Below are positions 1 to 6,480 of a DNA stretch of 8,479 nt, piece after piece (position 1 is the first letter of the stretch; each line of letters begins with the position of its first letter). The stretch spans positions 19,921 to 28,399 of the forward strand of contig NZFT01000028.1 in NCBI GenBank assembly GCA_002690755.1, read 5' to 3'. Both the position numbers and the translations under genes were made by a program. Source of the stretch: Phycisphaerae bacterium (GTDB taxonomy: Bacteria; Planctomycetota; Phycisphaerae; Phycisphaerales; SM1A02). The notes beneath the pieces are model-generated. The model was not told the origin of the DNA. It did no database searches and saw nothing but the letters and a program-made list of their open reading frames with translations.

Positions 1-216
1 CTCACCGATGATCCGCTGGAGACCGCCGTCGTCGTCCGCGGTGCTCCGAACGGCATGCTTCAGGGCCCGAAGCGATCCATCGATCGGATCCGCGACGAGG
101 TGCGTCTCCGAGGACGGCCCCTCGCTCAGCGTCGCGAGCACCCGATGTCCCAGCAACTGGCCCCGCGATGCGGCCGAACCGGACTCGCCGTTCGTGTTTT
201 TTCTCAGAGTCCCCAA
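1..216 (-). CDS. Ser/Thr protein kinase-like protein, N-terminal part (cut by window edge)
   Basis: The first 72 codons of a leftward gene continue beyond the window. After about 20 polar residues comes a stretch resembling the N-lobe of Hanks-type kinases: GHRVLATLSEGPSSETHLV at 23-41, then ADPIDGSLRALKHAV at 42-56. The Ala-Leu-Lys (K53) sits where the ATP-binding beta-3 lysine is expected, and E72, 19 residues on, could be the helix-C glutamate. The glycine-rich loop is degenerate: only G33 of the usual three glycines remains, so this may be a weak kinase or pseudokinase. The catalytic loop and DFG motif lie outside the window. The start is inferred as TTG at 216, because GGGGGAG lies 7 bases upstream; in-frame GTG codons further upstream lack such a site. 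It lies 140 bases after the CPBP gene on the same strand. The family call rests on a short region and is moderate. Confidence 0.5.
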   Translation of the reverse strand, partial: MGTLRKNTNGESGSAASRGQLLGHRVLATLSEGPSSETHLVADPIDGSLRALKHAVRSTADDDGGLQRIIGE

Positions 217-223
217 GGTCGAT

Positions 224-230
224 CTCCCCC
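224..230 (-). promoter_or_regulatory. Ribosome binding site for the kinase-like gene
   Basis: GGGGGAG on the minus strand lies 7 bases before the TTG at 216. It supports this non-ATG start, since no ATG occurs in the frame nearby. Confidence 0.45.
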
Positions 231-356
231 CCGCCGTGAACCCCACGTCCACGGACGTTCCCGACTGGGAATCTCCGAAACAGGCCGCACGGAAGCAAGA
301 AATCGAGGGCGTAGAAACCGGGACGGTGGTCGGGTCGCGACGGTCGGGCCGGTCGA

Positions 357-1151
357 TCAGTTCGAGATCGACTGCGCCAGAAGCACCACCGCGACGTCGT
401 AAAGGGCATGCGTGGCGGCGACGACCCCGAATCCACGCAGCAGGTAGACGACCGAGAAGTAGGTCCCGCTCCCCAGGTAGAAGAGTGCCAGACCGGGGAG
501 GAGCCGCCCTTCCGCCGTCTGGATCGGGTGATAGAGCATGAAAGCGACCGACGAGAGCACCACGGCGAGGAAGACGGTCGTCCGATGAGATCGTTTGAAA
601 CCATCGACCAGCACGCCATGCACGATGGCGATGAGGGCCCAGCGAAAGACGAGCTCCTCATAGAGCCCGGCCCCCACGCCCATCGCCAGACGATCGAAGA
701 GCCCATCGGGGTTCGCATCGGCCACCTGCAGCTCGATGCCGCCACCCACCAGCAGCCGGGCGAAGACCAGCAGCGGGAGCACGAGGAGAAGGGACTCCGC
801 CCACATCAATCCCACGGTTCCCCAGTGCACCGACCAAGATCGCTTCGAGAGAAACTGCCAGGCCACGAGCACGACGACCAGCAGCAGGCCCGGAAGCATC
901 GTCCCGAGTCCGGTGACCCCGAAAATCGAGAAGAGATCGTGGATGTAGCGGTGAGCGAGGTTCGTGACGGGGATGCCGCCGTCGGGCCTCGCCGCGAGCA
1001 GTAGTCCCGCTTCGTACACGGCCACGAACGGCAGCAACAGCACGAGAATCTCGAGCGGGCGCTGCGATCGCTCCCAGTACGGCCCGGCCCAATGGGAGCC
1101 GGCCCGCACCTGTCCCGACGAATTCGAGGACGAGCGGGCCGGTCGCGCCAT
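357..1151 (-). CDS. CPBP family intramembrane glutamic endopeptidase
   Basis: This is an integral membrane protein of 264 residues with about seven hydrophobic segments and the three signatures of the CPBP (Abi/Rce1-like) family. In numbering from the chosen start these are EE at 165-166 with R170 (LYEELVFRWAL), F204 with H208 (FMLYH), and H248 with D252 (THALYDVAVV). In this family the Glu and His residues form the active site, buried in the membrane; known members process prenylated proteins or act in bacteriocin immunity and stress signalling. The substrate here is unknown. I chose ATG at 1151, with AGAGAGG about 10 bases upstream. A GTG at 1178 would add nine residues but has no ribosome binding site. 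The gene lies 60 bases after rpsT on the same strand and could be read from the rpsT promoter, as no terminator is evident between them. The family is clear, the role open. Confidence 0.88.
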   Translation of the reverse strand: MARPARSSSNSSGQVRAGSHWAGPYWERSQRPLEILVLLLPFVAVYEAGLLLAARPDGGIPVTNLAHRYIHDLFSIFGVTGLGTMLPGLLLVVVLVAWQFLSKRSWSVHWGTVGLMWAESLLLVLPLLVFARLLVGGGIELQVADANPDGLFDRLAMGVGAGLYEELVFRWALIAIVHGVLVDGFKRSHRTTVFLAVVLSSVAFMLYHPIQTAEGRLLPGLALFYLGSGTYFSVVYLLRGFGVVAATHALYDVAVVLLAQSISN

Positions 1152-1211
1152 GGCAGCGGAACCTCTCTCTCGCGTCACCTGAAACGGGACACGAGGGGCG
1201 AGTCGGATCGA

Positions 1212-1487
1212 TCAGGCCGCGGCGGCCTTCAGATCACGAAGTCGTCGCGAAAGACGGCTCTTCCGACGTGCCGCGGTGTTGCGGTGCATCGCGGGCGTGC
1301 AAGCGACCTTGTCGAGTACCGAACAGACCTTTCGGAATTCCGACTCGGCGTTGCCAACATCCTTGTGCTGGACGGCCGAGAGGAAACTCTTGATCTGGTT
1401 CTTCACACGACGCTTGCGCCAGTTGTTCAGGGCGCGACGCTTGGCGCTCTGACGAACGCGCTTCTTGGCTGATTCAGTATTCGGCAC
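1212..1487 (-). CDS. rpsT: 30S ribosomal protein S20
   Basis: This 91-residue, very basic protein has the S20 pattern: PNTESAKKRVRQSAKRRALN near the N-terminus, the central alpha-helical stretch, and MHRNTAARRKSRLSRRL near the C-terminus, ending in an alanine run. S20 binds 16S rRNA early in assembly of the small subunit. The length fits the family (about 85-95). The start is GTG at 1487, where the homologous sequence begins (M-P-N-T), with AGGAGA 8 bases upstream. An upstream extension to 1535 in the same frame does not belong to the family and would run through the promoter. E. coli rpsT also uses a non-ATG start (UUG), linked there to feedback control by S20; a similar effect here is only a possibility. 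Confidence 0.96.
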   Translation of the reverse strand: MPNTESAKKRVRQSAKRRALNNWRKRRVKNQIKSFLSAVQHKDVGNAESEFRKVCSVLDKVACTPAMHRNTAARRKSRLSRRLRDLKAAAA

Positions 1488-1495
1488 GAGGCCTG

Positions 1496-1501
1496 TCTCC
1501 T
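1496..1501 (-). promoter_or_regulatory. Ribosome binding site of rpsT
   Basis: AGGAGA on the minus strand lies 8 bases before the GTG at 1487. It fixes the S20 start as the GTG rather than any upstream codon in the same frame. Confidence 0.7.
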
Positions 1502-1520
1502 GCGGGGATGCGAATCGGCC

Positions 1521-1548
1521 ATTATCTCGAACCACCGGCGGTATGCAA
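1521..1548 (-). promoter_or_regulatory. Sigma-70-like promoter driving rpsT
   Basis: Read on the minus strand, TTGCAT (1548-1543) is followed after 16 bases by GATAAT (1526-1521), a near-consensus -10 element. Transcription would begin about 7 bases on, near 1514, leaving a leader of about 27 bases that contains the AGGAGA site. The -35 match is only half of consensus. The position directly upstream of a highly expressed ribosomal gene supports the call. The same transcript could extend into the CPBP gene. Confidence 0.5.
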
Positions 1549-1608
1549 CCCCGATTCCCATCAATCGGAGGGGGATTCCGGATTCTCGACCCGCTAGGAT
1601 CGTTTCAG

Positions 1609-2835
1609 ATGCACGCGCCGGCCACGAATTTTCTCACGATCGCCGCTTCCGACCGGCATGCGGACACCCGCACCGCCGCCCTCGCCGTCGCCGCGACCCT
1701 CCGCGAGAGCCTTCCGGCACCCCCGCAGGCCCTGCTGGTGATCGCCAGTTTTCATCATGCCGCGGTCGTCCCGGAGGCGGTTCGCACCATCCGCGAGTCG
1801 CTTGATGCCCCCGCGACGGTCGGATTCACCGCCCGAACCCTCATGGAGGGGTCCGAGGAATTCGATCGAGGCCCGGCACTCGCCGCGATGGCCCTCGCAG
1901 GCCCGGGAATACGGGCCCGTGCCTTCCGATTCGATCACCGGGATGGGCCTCCGGAGGCCTGGTCTCGCGAACTTGTTCGGAGCCGGCTTCGACCGATGTC
2001 CCCGCCTCGCGGCGTGATGGTGTTCGGTGACCCGTTCAGCACGGGATCCAAGGCGCTTCCCATGCGTCTGGCGGATGCGGTCCTCCCCGGCGTCCCCGTG
2101 TGCGGCGGCCTCCTCAGCGGAGCGAGCCAGGCTGGCGCCAATGTGCTCGTCGCCGACGATCAGGTCTCGAACTCCGGGGCCGTGGGACTCGTGCTCGAAG
2201 GTGACATCGAGGTGGAATCGGTGATCTCCCACGGCACCCGGGGCGTGGGGCCCAACCTCGTCGTGACCGAGGCGGACGCGAGTGGCATCTCCGAACTCGC
2301 CGGGCGTCCCGCGGCGAGCGTTCTCGACGACCTGCTCGCGACACTGCCCGCTCAGGACCGCACCACGCTGGGCAGAACACCGCTGATCGGCATCGCGATC
2401 GATGCGACGAAATCCCAGCGGGGACGAGGCGATTTCCTGGTTCGGCCCATCGCCGCCATCGACCGTCGCTCCGGCACGCTCCTGACCACGGGTCGCGTCC
2501 CCCGCGGATCCACCATCCAGTTCCACGTACGAGATGCGGCGATCGCGGCGGACGACCTCGACATGTCCCTCGACCTCGCGATCCTGGACGACCGACCCCC
2601 CGCCGGCATTCTGCTGGCCGGCTCTGCGGGGCGTGGCGCCTCGCTGTTCGGCGCCAGCGGACACGACTCCGGCCGGATCCACGAACGCCTCGGCGAACCG
2701 CCGCTGATCGGATTCGAGGCAGCGGCGGAGATCGCGTCGTTCGGCGGCCAGCCGAGGATCGCGGGACTGGGACTCTCCGCGATGATCCTCCGAGGCCGGG
2801 ACATGCGAAGAAACCCTTCCGACGCCGACCGGTAG
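1609..2835 (+). CDS. FIST domain protein (FIST N and FIST C)
   Basis: This is a 408-residue soluble protein. The N-terminal half (about 40-230) fits the FIST N domain: a beta strand ALLVIASFHH, VGFTARTLMEGSEEFDRGPA in place of the usual 'VGCTA...EG...E...PA' segment, and a GVPVCGGLLSGAS turn at 161-173. The second half (about 230-390) fits FIST C, with LAGSAGRGASLFG at 336-348 and PLIGFEAAAEIASFGG at 365-380, replacing the typical 'GF..NGEI.P'. FIST is a proposed small-ligand (possibly amino acid) sensory domain, often fused to or beside chemoreceptors, kinases or GGDEF proteins. Here it stands alone with no output domain. ATG at 1609 is preferred: the longer frame back to 1465 would run into rpsT on the other strand and has no FIST homology. 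AGGAT lies about 8-10 bases upstream. It precedes the ATPase gene by 221 bases. Confidence 0.85.
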   Translation: MHAPATNFLTIAASDRHADTRTAALAVAATLRESLPAPPQALLVIASFHHAAVVPEAVRTIRESLDAPATVGFTARTLMEGSEEFDRGPALAAMALAGPGIRARAFRFDHRDGPPEAWSRELVRSRLRPMSPPRGVMVFGDPFSTGSKALPMRLADAVLPGVPVCGGLLSGASQAGANVLVADDQVSNSGAVGLVLEGDIEVESVISHGTRGVGPNLVVTEADASGISELAGRPAASVLDDLLATLPAQDRTTLGRTPLIGIAIDATKSQRGRGDFLVRPIAAIDRRSGTLLTTGRVPRGSTIQFHVRDAAIAADDLDMSLDLAILDDRPPAGILLAGSAGRGASLFGASGHDSGRIHERLGEPPLIGFEAAAEIASFGGQPRIAGLGLSAMILRGRDMRRNPSDADR

Positions 2836-3056
2836 GAAGCCACGGCCCTCAGGGCAACTTCCCGCCGTGATTCGGCCCGATAAGGTCTTCGGGTCGATGT
2901 TCCCAAGGGAATTCGCCCCGGGATCACCGCCGATTGGATGAAGCACGCGGCCCGGCCCGCGAACATGGATCAGACTCACCCCGTCGCCGGACCGTGGACG
3001 AAAGCGACGTCTGGCCGCCCCCCGTCCCGATGGACTTCCACGAGAAAGCACCGCCA

Positions 3057-4727
3057 ATGGGTATCGGCACCATCCTGGTCGAACGAGGCCTGATCACCGA
3101 GTCGCAGCTCGGCGAGGCGATCGCGGAGCAGAAACGTACCGGCGAGCGGCTGGATCACGTCCTGGTCCGCCTCGGCTGCGTCGACGCCGACAAGGTTCTG
3201 GAGGCCATCGGCCGGCAGTTCGACATGGACATCGTCGATCTCTCCGAGATCGAGGTCGACGACGAGACGCTTCGCACCCTTCCCTCCCGGCTGGTCTTCA
3301 AACAACTCTGCGTGCCGATCCGCCGCACCGCCACCACGCTTCACATCGCGACCTGCGATCCCTTCGAACTCAGCGCCTTCGACGAGCTTCGCCTGCTCAC
3401 CGGGCTGGGCGTCGAACTCGTGCTCGCCGACGAGCGCGACCTTCGAAAGTTCATCCGTTCGCACTACGGCGTGGCGGGCGACACCCTCGATGCGCTCGCG
3501 ACCGACGACGAGGAGGGCACCGATCTGCTCGCCGATCCCGCGAGCGGCGAACTCGATGCCGACGAGGAGGCGAGCGTCATCAAGCTCGTCAACGATCTCC
3601 TGCTCGAGGCGATCCGGGAGCGTGCGACGGACATCCACATCGAGCCCTACGAGGATGAGCTGGCGATCCGATATCGGATCGACGGCGTGCTCAGCGAGGC
3701 CGGCGTCCCCCCGACCGTGAACCGATTCCGGAACGCGATCGTGAGCCGCCTCAAGATCATGGCGGGGCTGAACATCGCCGAGAAACGGAAGCCCCAGGAC
3801 GGCCGGATCACCCTTCGACACAAGGGGCGGGAGTTCGACCTTCGCGTCTCGATCATCCCCATGATCAGCGGCGAGGGCGTCGTGCTCCGCGTTCTGGACA
3901 ACAGCGTCGCCCGCCTCGGACTCGAGGACCTCGGGATGCCTTCCAACATTCTCGAGCGATGGGACACGGTCATCACCCGACCCCATGGCATCCTGCTGGT
4001 GACCGGACCCACGGGGTCCGGCAAGTCGACCACGCTCTACGCGTCCCTCAACCGGATCGTCAGTGACGCCGTGAAGGCCATCACGGTCGAGGATCCGGTC
4101 GAATACCAGGTAGACGGCGTGAACCAGATCCAGGTCAACACCGCCACCGACATGACCTTCGCGGCGGGTCTCAGAGCGATCCTCCGGCACGACCCCGACA
4201 TCATCATGATCGGCGAGATCCGAGATCTCGAGACCGCCGAGGCCGCGGTTCAGGCCTCCCTGACGGGCCACCTGGTCTTCTCGACGCTTCACACCAATGA
4301 TTCGGCCGGCGCGAACACCCGACTCCTCGACATGGGAATCGAGCCCTTTCTGGTCGCCTCCAGCGTGGAAGGCATCCTGGCCCAGCGACTCATTCGTCGC
4401 GTCTGCGAGCAATGCGGCCATCGACGCGCGATCACCGCATCGGAGCTCCCGGAAGGACTTCCGGCACCGCCGGACGGCATGGTGATGGAGGCGCCGGGGT
4501 GTCGCGAGTGCCGGCGAACCGGCTTCCGTGGTCGAGTCGGTGCCTTCGAACTGCTCAGAATGACGGATACCATTCGGGATCTGGTGGTCAAGCGGACCGA
4601 TGCGACGAAGATTCGAGCCGCCGCAGCGGAAGAAGGCGAGCTGAATCTGCTTCGAGACGCCGCCTGGGAGCTGGTTCGTCGGGGCGTCACCACCCCCGCG
4701 GAGGCGATGCGGGTGATCCGCGTCTGA
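3057..4727 (+). CDS. PilB/GspE-family type IV pilus or type II secretion ATPase with MshEN domain
   Basis: This is a 556-residue hexameric-type secretion ATPase that powers pilus extension or pseudopilus assembly from the cytoplasmic face of the inner membrane. The N-terminus is an MshEN (GspE N) domain with two 24-residue motifs, residues 2-25 and 31-54, each ending in Q. The ATPase core carries Walker A GPTGSGKST (317-325), the Asp box VEDPVEY (344-350), Walker B DPDIIMIGEIRD (379-390), the His box HLVFSTLHTND (405-415) and arginine-rich segments. A zinc-type tetracysteine follows: C450xxC453 and C482xxC485. These features mark a complete assembly ATPase rather than a PilT retraction ATPase. 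I start at ATG 3057, because the first motif begins at residue 2. ATG 3030 and TTG 2934 add non-conserved residues, and none of the three has a strong ribosome binding site (GAGAAAG lies before 3057). No gspF, pilC or pilin gene neighbours it, so pilB versus gspE cannot be settled. Confidence 0.93.
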   Translation: MGIGTILVERGLITESQLGEAIAEQKRTGERLDHVLVRLGCVDADKVLEAIGRQFDMDIVDLSEIEVDDETLRTLPSRLVFKQLCVPIRRTATTLHIATCDPFELSAFDELRLLTGLGVELVLADERDLRKFIRSHYGVAGDTLDALATDDEEGTDLLADPASGELDADEEASVIKLVNDLLLEAIRERATDIHIEPYEDELAIRYRIDGVLSEAGVPPTVNRFRNAIVSRLKIMAGLNIAEKRKPQDGRITLRHKGREFDLRVSIIPMISGEGVVLRVLDNSVARLGLEDLGMPSNILERWDTVITRPHGILLVTGPTGSGKSTTLYASLNRIVSDAVKAITVEDPVEYQVDGVNQIQVNTATDMTFAAGLRAILRHDPDIIMIGEIRDLETAEAAVQASLTGHLVFSTLHTNDSAGANTRLLDMGIEPFLVASSVEGILAQRLIRRVCEQCGHRRAITASELPEGLPAPPDGMVMEAPGCRECRRTGFRGRVGAFELLRMTDTIRDLVVKRTDATKIRAAAAEEGELNLLRDAAWELVRRGVTTPAEAMRVIRV

Positions 4728-5016
4728 TCGACCGAGCCCGGGGTCGCCCGGCAACGACCGACCGGCCGGACCACCACCGGCAACCCGGAAATGCAAATCC
4801 GTGGTTCACCCGCCGCGGCCCTCATTCTGGAACCGCTGGTCGGCTTTGAACGAACGGGACGGCTTGACGGCGACCCCCGGTCGGCCGACACTACGTGATC
4901 AGATCGCGGGCGAGCGCCCGCACACCCGGTACCGTCGCTCGCCTGGCGGCCCGGAAAGTCGATTCGCAAGAGCGGAAATCAGGTCTTCGCGGAAGCGGAG
5001 CCATGGAGAATCCCCA
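4728..5016. other. Intergenic stretch of 289 bases between the ATPase and envelope protein genes
   Basis: No convincing gene is seen here. The plus-strand frame of the following protein stays open back to 4801, but that extension is rich in Arg, Pro and Gly and looks non-coding. There is a short GC-only hairpin (CCGGG 4738-4742, CCCGG 4747-4751) without a T-tract, and a weak promoter candidate at 4864-4892. Confidence 0.5.
4864..4892 (+). promoter_or_regulatory. Weak candidate promoter for the envelope protein gene
   Basis: TTGACG (4864-4869, five of six consensus bases) is followed after 17 bases by GACACT (4887-4892, three of six). A start near 4899 would give a leader of about 118 bases. 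The spacing is ideal but the -10 element is poor, so this is tentative. Confidence 0.22.
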
Positions 5017-6387
5017 ATGGCGCGAGGTTCTGGTGCCGGTACCGGCGTGATCGTTGCTCTGGTCGTCAGCGTGGTCTGCAACGTCGGCCTGTTGACCATC
5101 ACGTTCATGATGTACTCCGGCAAGGCGGAGGCGCTCGAGAACGAGGCCAAGGCGCAGGCGGAGATGACCCAGTTCGTCAAGTCCTCGGATCGAACCAACG
5201 AGTTCGAACGACAGATGGACGCGGCGAAGAACAACCAGCAGTCGCTGTACAAGTTCCTTCAGGGGCAACGGGGCGACGTGGCCCAGTTCGTCGCCGGGAA
5301 TCCCAACGCGGACGTCACCGAGATGCGAAGCAGTCTCGGTCTCGCCGAAGGCGATGTGGTCCGCAACGAGCTGGGTGACCTCCGACGGCAGCTCGCCGCC
5401 GCGAAGGTCGACAACGACAGCCTCCAGCGTCAGCTGGCGGACGTCCAGTCCGGCAGCGTCGAACTCGAGGAACGCGTCGCGAACATCGAGAAGCTCGCCC
5501 AGGAGAAGATCGCCCAGGTCGAAGGCGAATTCGGCGGATACAAGACCGCCGCGGTCCGATACCAGCAGGAGATCGAACAGGCGATCCAGAGCATCGAGGA
5601 AAGCCGCGTCAAGCTCGATCGCGACTACCGGAATCGAATGGCGGGCCTGCAGAGCCGGCTCGACCGTTCGAACCAGGACAACAGCGTCTTCCGGGCCCAG
5701 ATCGAGGAACTTCGCAAGAAGACCGAGGCCTACCGCATCAAGCCGGCAAGCCCCGCGGAACTCGCGGACGGCCGCATCATCAACGTCCCCGGCACGAACG
5801 GCCAGGTCTTCATCGACCTCGGACGCAATCAGCGGATCGTTCCCGGCATGACCTTCGAGGTCTATCAGGACGTCTCCGCGATTCGTCCCGATCCCCGGAC
5901 CGGCGACTACGTCCGAGGGAAGGCCAGCATCGAGATCATCAAGGTCGGCACCGACACCTCGACCGCCCGGATCACCCGCGAACTCACCGGCCGCCCGGTG
6001 GTGAAGGACGACGTGATCGCAAACGCCGTCTTCAACCCCGACTATCGGTTCAAGTTCCTCGTCCACGGCCTCTTCGATGTGAATGGAGACGGTCGTCCGA
6101 ACTCGGAGGAGACCGACTACGTTCGCCGTCGAATCATCGAATGGGGTGGCGAGGTCGTCGAGGGCGACGACCTGACCGGCGACCTCGACTTCCTGGTCCT
6201 CGGCGCCCAGCCGCCGATGCCCGCCCCGCTGCCCCCGGATGCCGGGGACGATCAGTTCCGCCGGTTCCTCAAGCAGCGTGAGTCGCGCGAGCAGTACGAC
6301 CGACTGTTCGAACAATCGACCAAGGCTCAGATTCCGGTGCTCAACTGGAACCGTTTCGAGATGCTCACGGGAATGAACGCCAACTGA
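5017..6387 (+). CDS. Membrane-anchored coiled-coil protein with BRCT-like C-terminal region
   Basis: The 456-residue protein has no family name I recognise. Residues 10-31 form one transmembrane helix, with positive residues only before it, then M-M-Y-S-G-K. Residues 34-80 and about 113-236 are charged, heptad-like coiled coil rich in Glu, Gln, Lys and Arg, like spacer rods in envelope proteins. Residues 250-340 look like a beta-rich domain (GQVFIDLGRNQRIVPGMTFE at 262-281). Residues 343-397 resemble a BRCT unit: YRFKFLVHGLFDV, then RRRIIEWGGEVV (370-381) and DLDFLVLGAQPP (389-400). Inside it, D354-N356-D358-G359 to E365 fits an EF-hand loop. With a single N-terminal anchor, the bulk is probably periplasmic. 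The start is ATG 5017 with GGAG 8 bases upstream; earlier in-frame codons would put 72 low-complexity residues before the anchor. A strong terminator follows. Neighbouring genes suggest an envelope role but do not prove a link with the ATPase. Confidence 0.8.
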   Translation: MARGSGAGTGVIVALVVSVVCNVGLLTITFMMYSGKAEALENEAKAQAEMTQFVKSSDRTNEFERQMDAAKNNQQSLYKFLQGQRGDVAQFVAGNPNADVTEMRSSLGLAEGDVVRNELGDLRRQLAAAKVDNDSLQRQLADVQSGSVELEERVANIEKLAQEKIAQVEGEFGGYKTAAVRYQQEIEQAIQSIEESRVKLDRDYRNRMAGLQSRLDRSNQDNSVFRAQIEELRKKTEAYRIKPASPAELADGRIINVPGTNGQVFIDLGRNQRIVPGMTFEVYQDVSAIRPDPRTGDYVRGKASIEIIKVGTDTSTARITRELTGRPVVKDDVIANAVFNPDYRFKFLVHGLFDVNGDGRPNSEETDYVRRRIIEWGGEVVEGDDLTGDLDFLVLGAQPPMPAPLPPDAGDDQFRRFLKQRESREQYDRLFEQSTKAQIPVLNWNRFEMLTGMNAN

Positions 6388-6417
6388 CCCCGGCCTTGAA
6401 CGAGCACGTGTCACTTC

Positions 6418-6460
6418 TCGCGGACCGGACCGATTCCACGGTCCGGTCCGCGACTTTTTT
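6418..6460 (+). terminator. Strong rho-independent terminator
   Basis: A perfect 15-bp stem (6418-6432 with 6439-6453) encloses the six-base loop ATTCCA. One base later comes a run of six T at 6455-6460. The arms hold the repeat CGGACCGGACCG. It lies 30 bases after the stop of the envelope protein gene and ends that transcription unit. Confidence 0.93.
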
Positions 6461-6464
6461 CGCG

Positions 6465-6469
6465 AGGAG
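6465..6469 (+). promoter_or_regulatory. Ribosome binding site of the acyltransferase gene
   Basis: AGGAG lies 11 bases before the GTG at 6481, a slightly long spacer. It is only four bases after the terminator T-tract and supports the GTG start, since the frame has no nearby ATG. Confidence 0.5.
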
Positions 6470-6480
6470 CACCGTCAATC

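Noticed and set aside
8..541. Plus-strand open frame across the left edge
   Set aside because: It is low-complexity Ser/Arg/Pro sequence running opposite both the kinase-like start and the end of the CPBP gene, each of which has family features.
1214..1228. Palindromic AGGCCGC-G-GCGGCCT near the rpsT stop
   Set aside because: It lies inside the alanine-rich end of the S20 coding sequence with a one-base centre and no T-tract, so it is codon-driven and not a terminator.
2881..2886. TAAGGT as a -10 element for the ATPase gene
   Set aside because: Only three of six bases match, and no -35-like sequence lies 16-18 bases upstream.
1594..3057. Long open frame on the minus strand opposite the FIST gene
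   Set aside because: It is rich in Arg, Gly and Glu without any recognisable domain, and it mirrors a plus-strand gene with clear FIST features. In GC-rich DNA the opposite strand often stays open.
4738..4751. Short hairpin after the ATPase stop as a terminator
   Set aside because: The stem is only five GC pairs and no T-run follows.
2976..4796. 606-codon minus-strand open frame opposite the ATPase gene
   Set aside because: The plus strand carries unmistakable Walker A, Walker B and His-box motifs. The antisense protein has high Asp, Gly, Val and His content typical of mirrored coding sequence.
4891..6414. 507-codon minus-strand open frame opposite the coiled-coil gene
   Set aside because: It is Leu/Asp/Val-rich mirror sequence of a Glu/Gln/Lys coiled coil and has no supporting ribosome binding site or motif.
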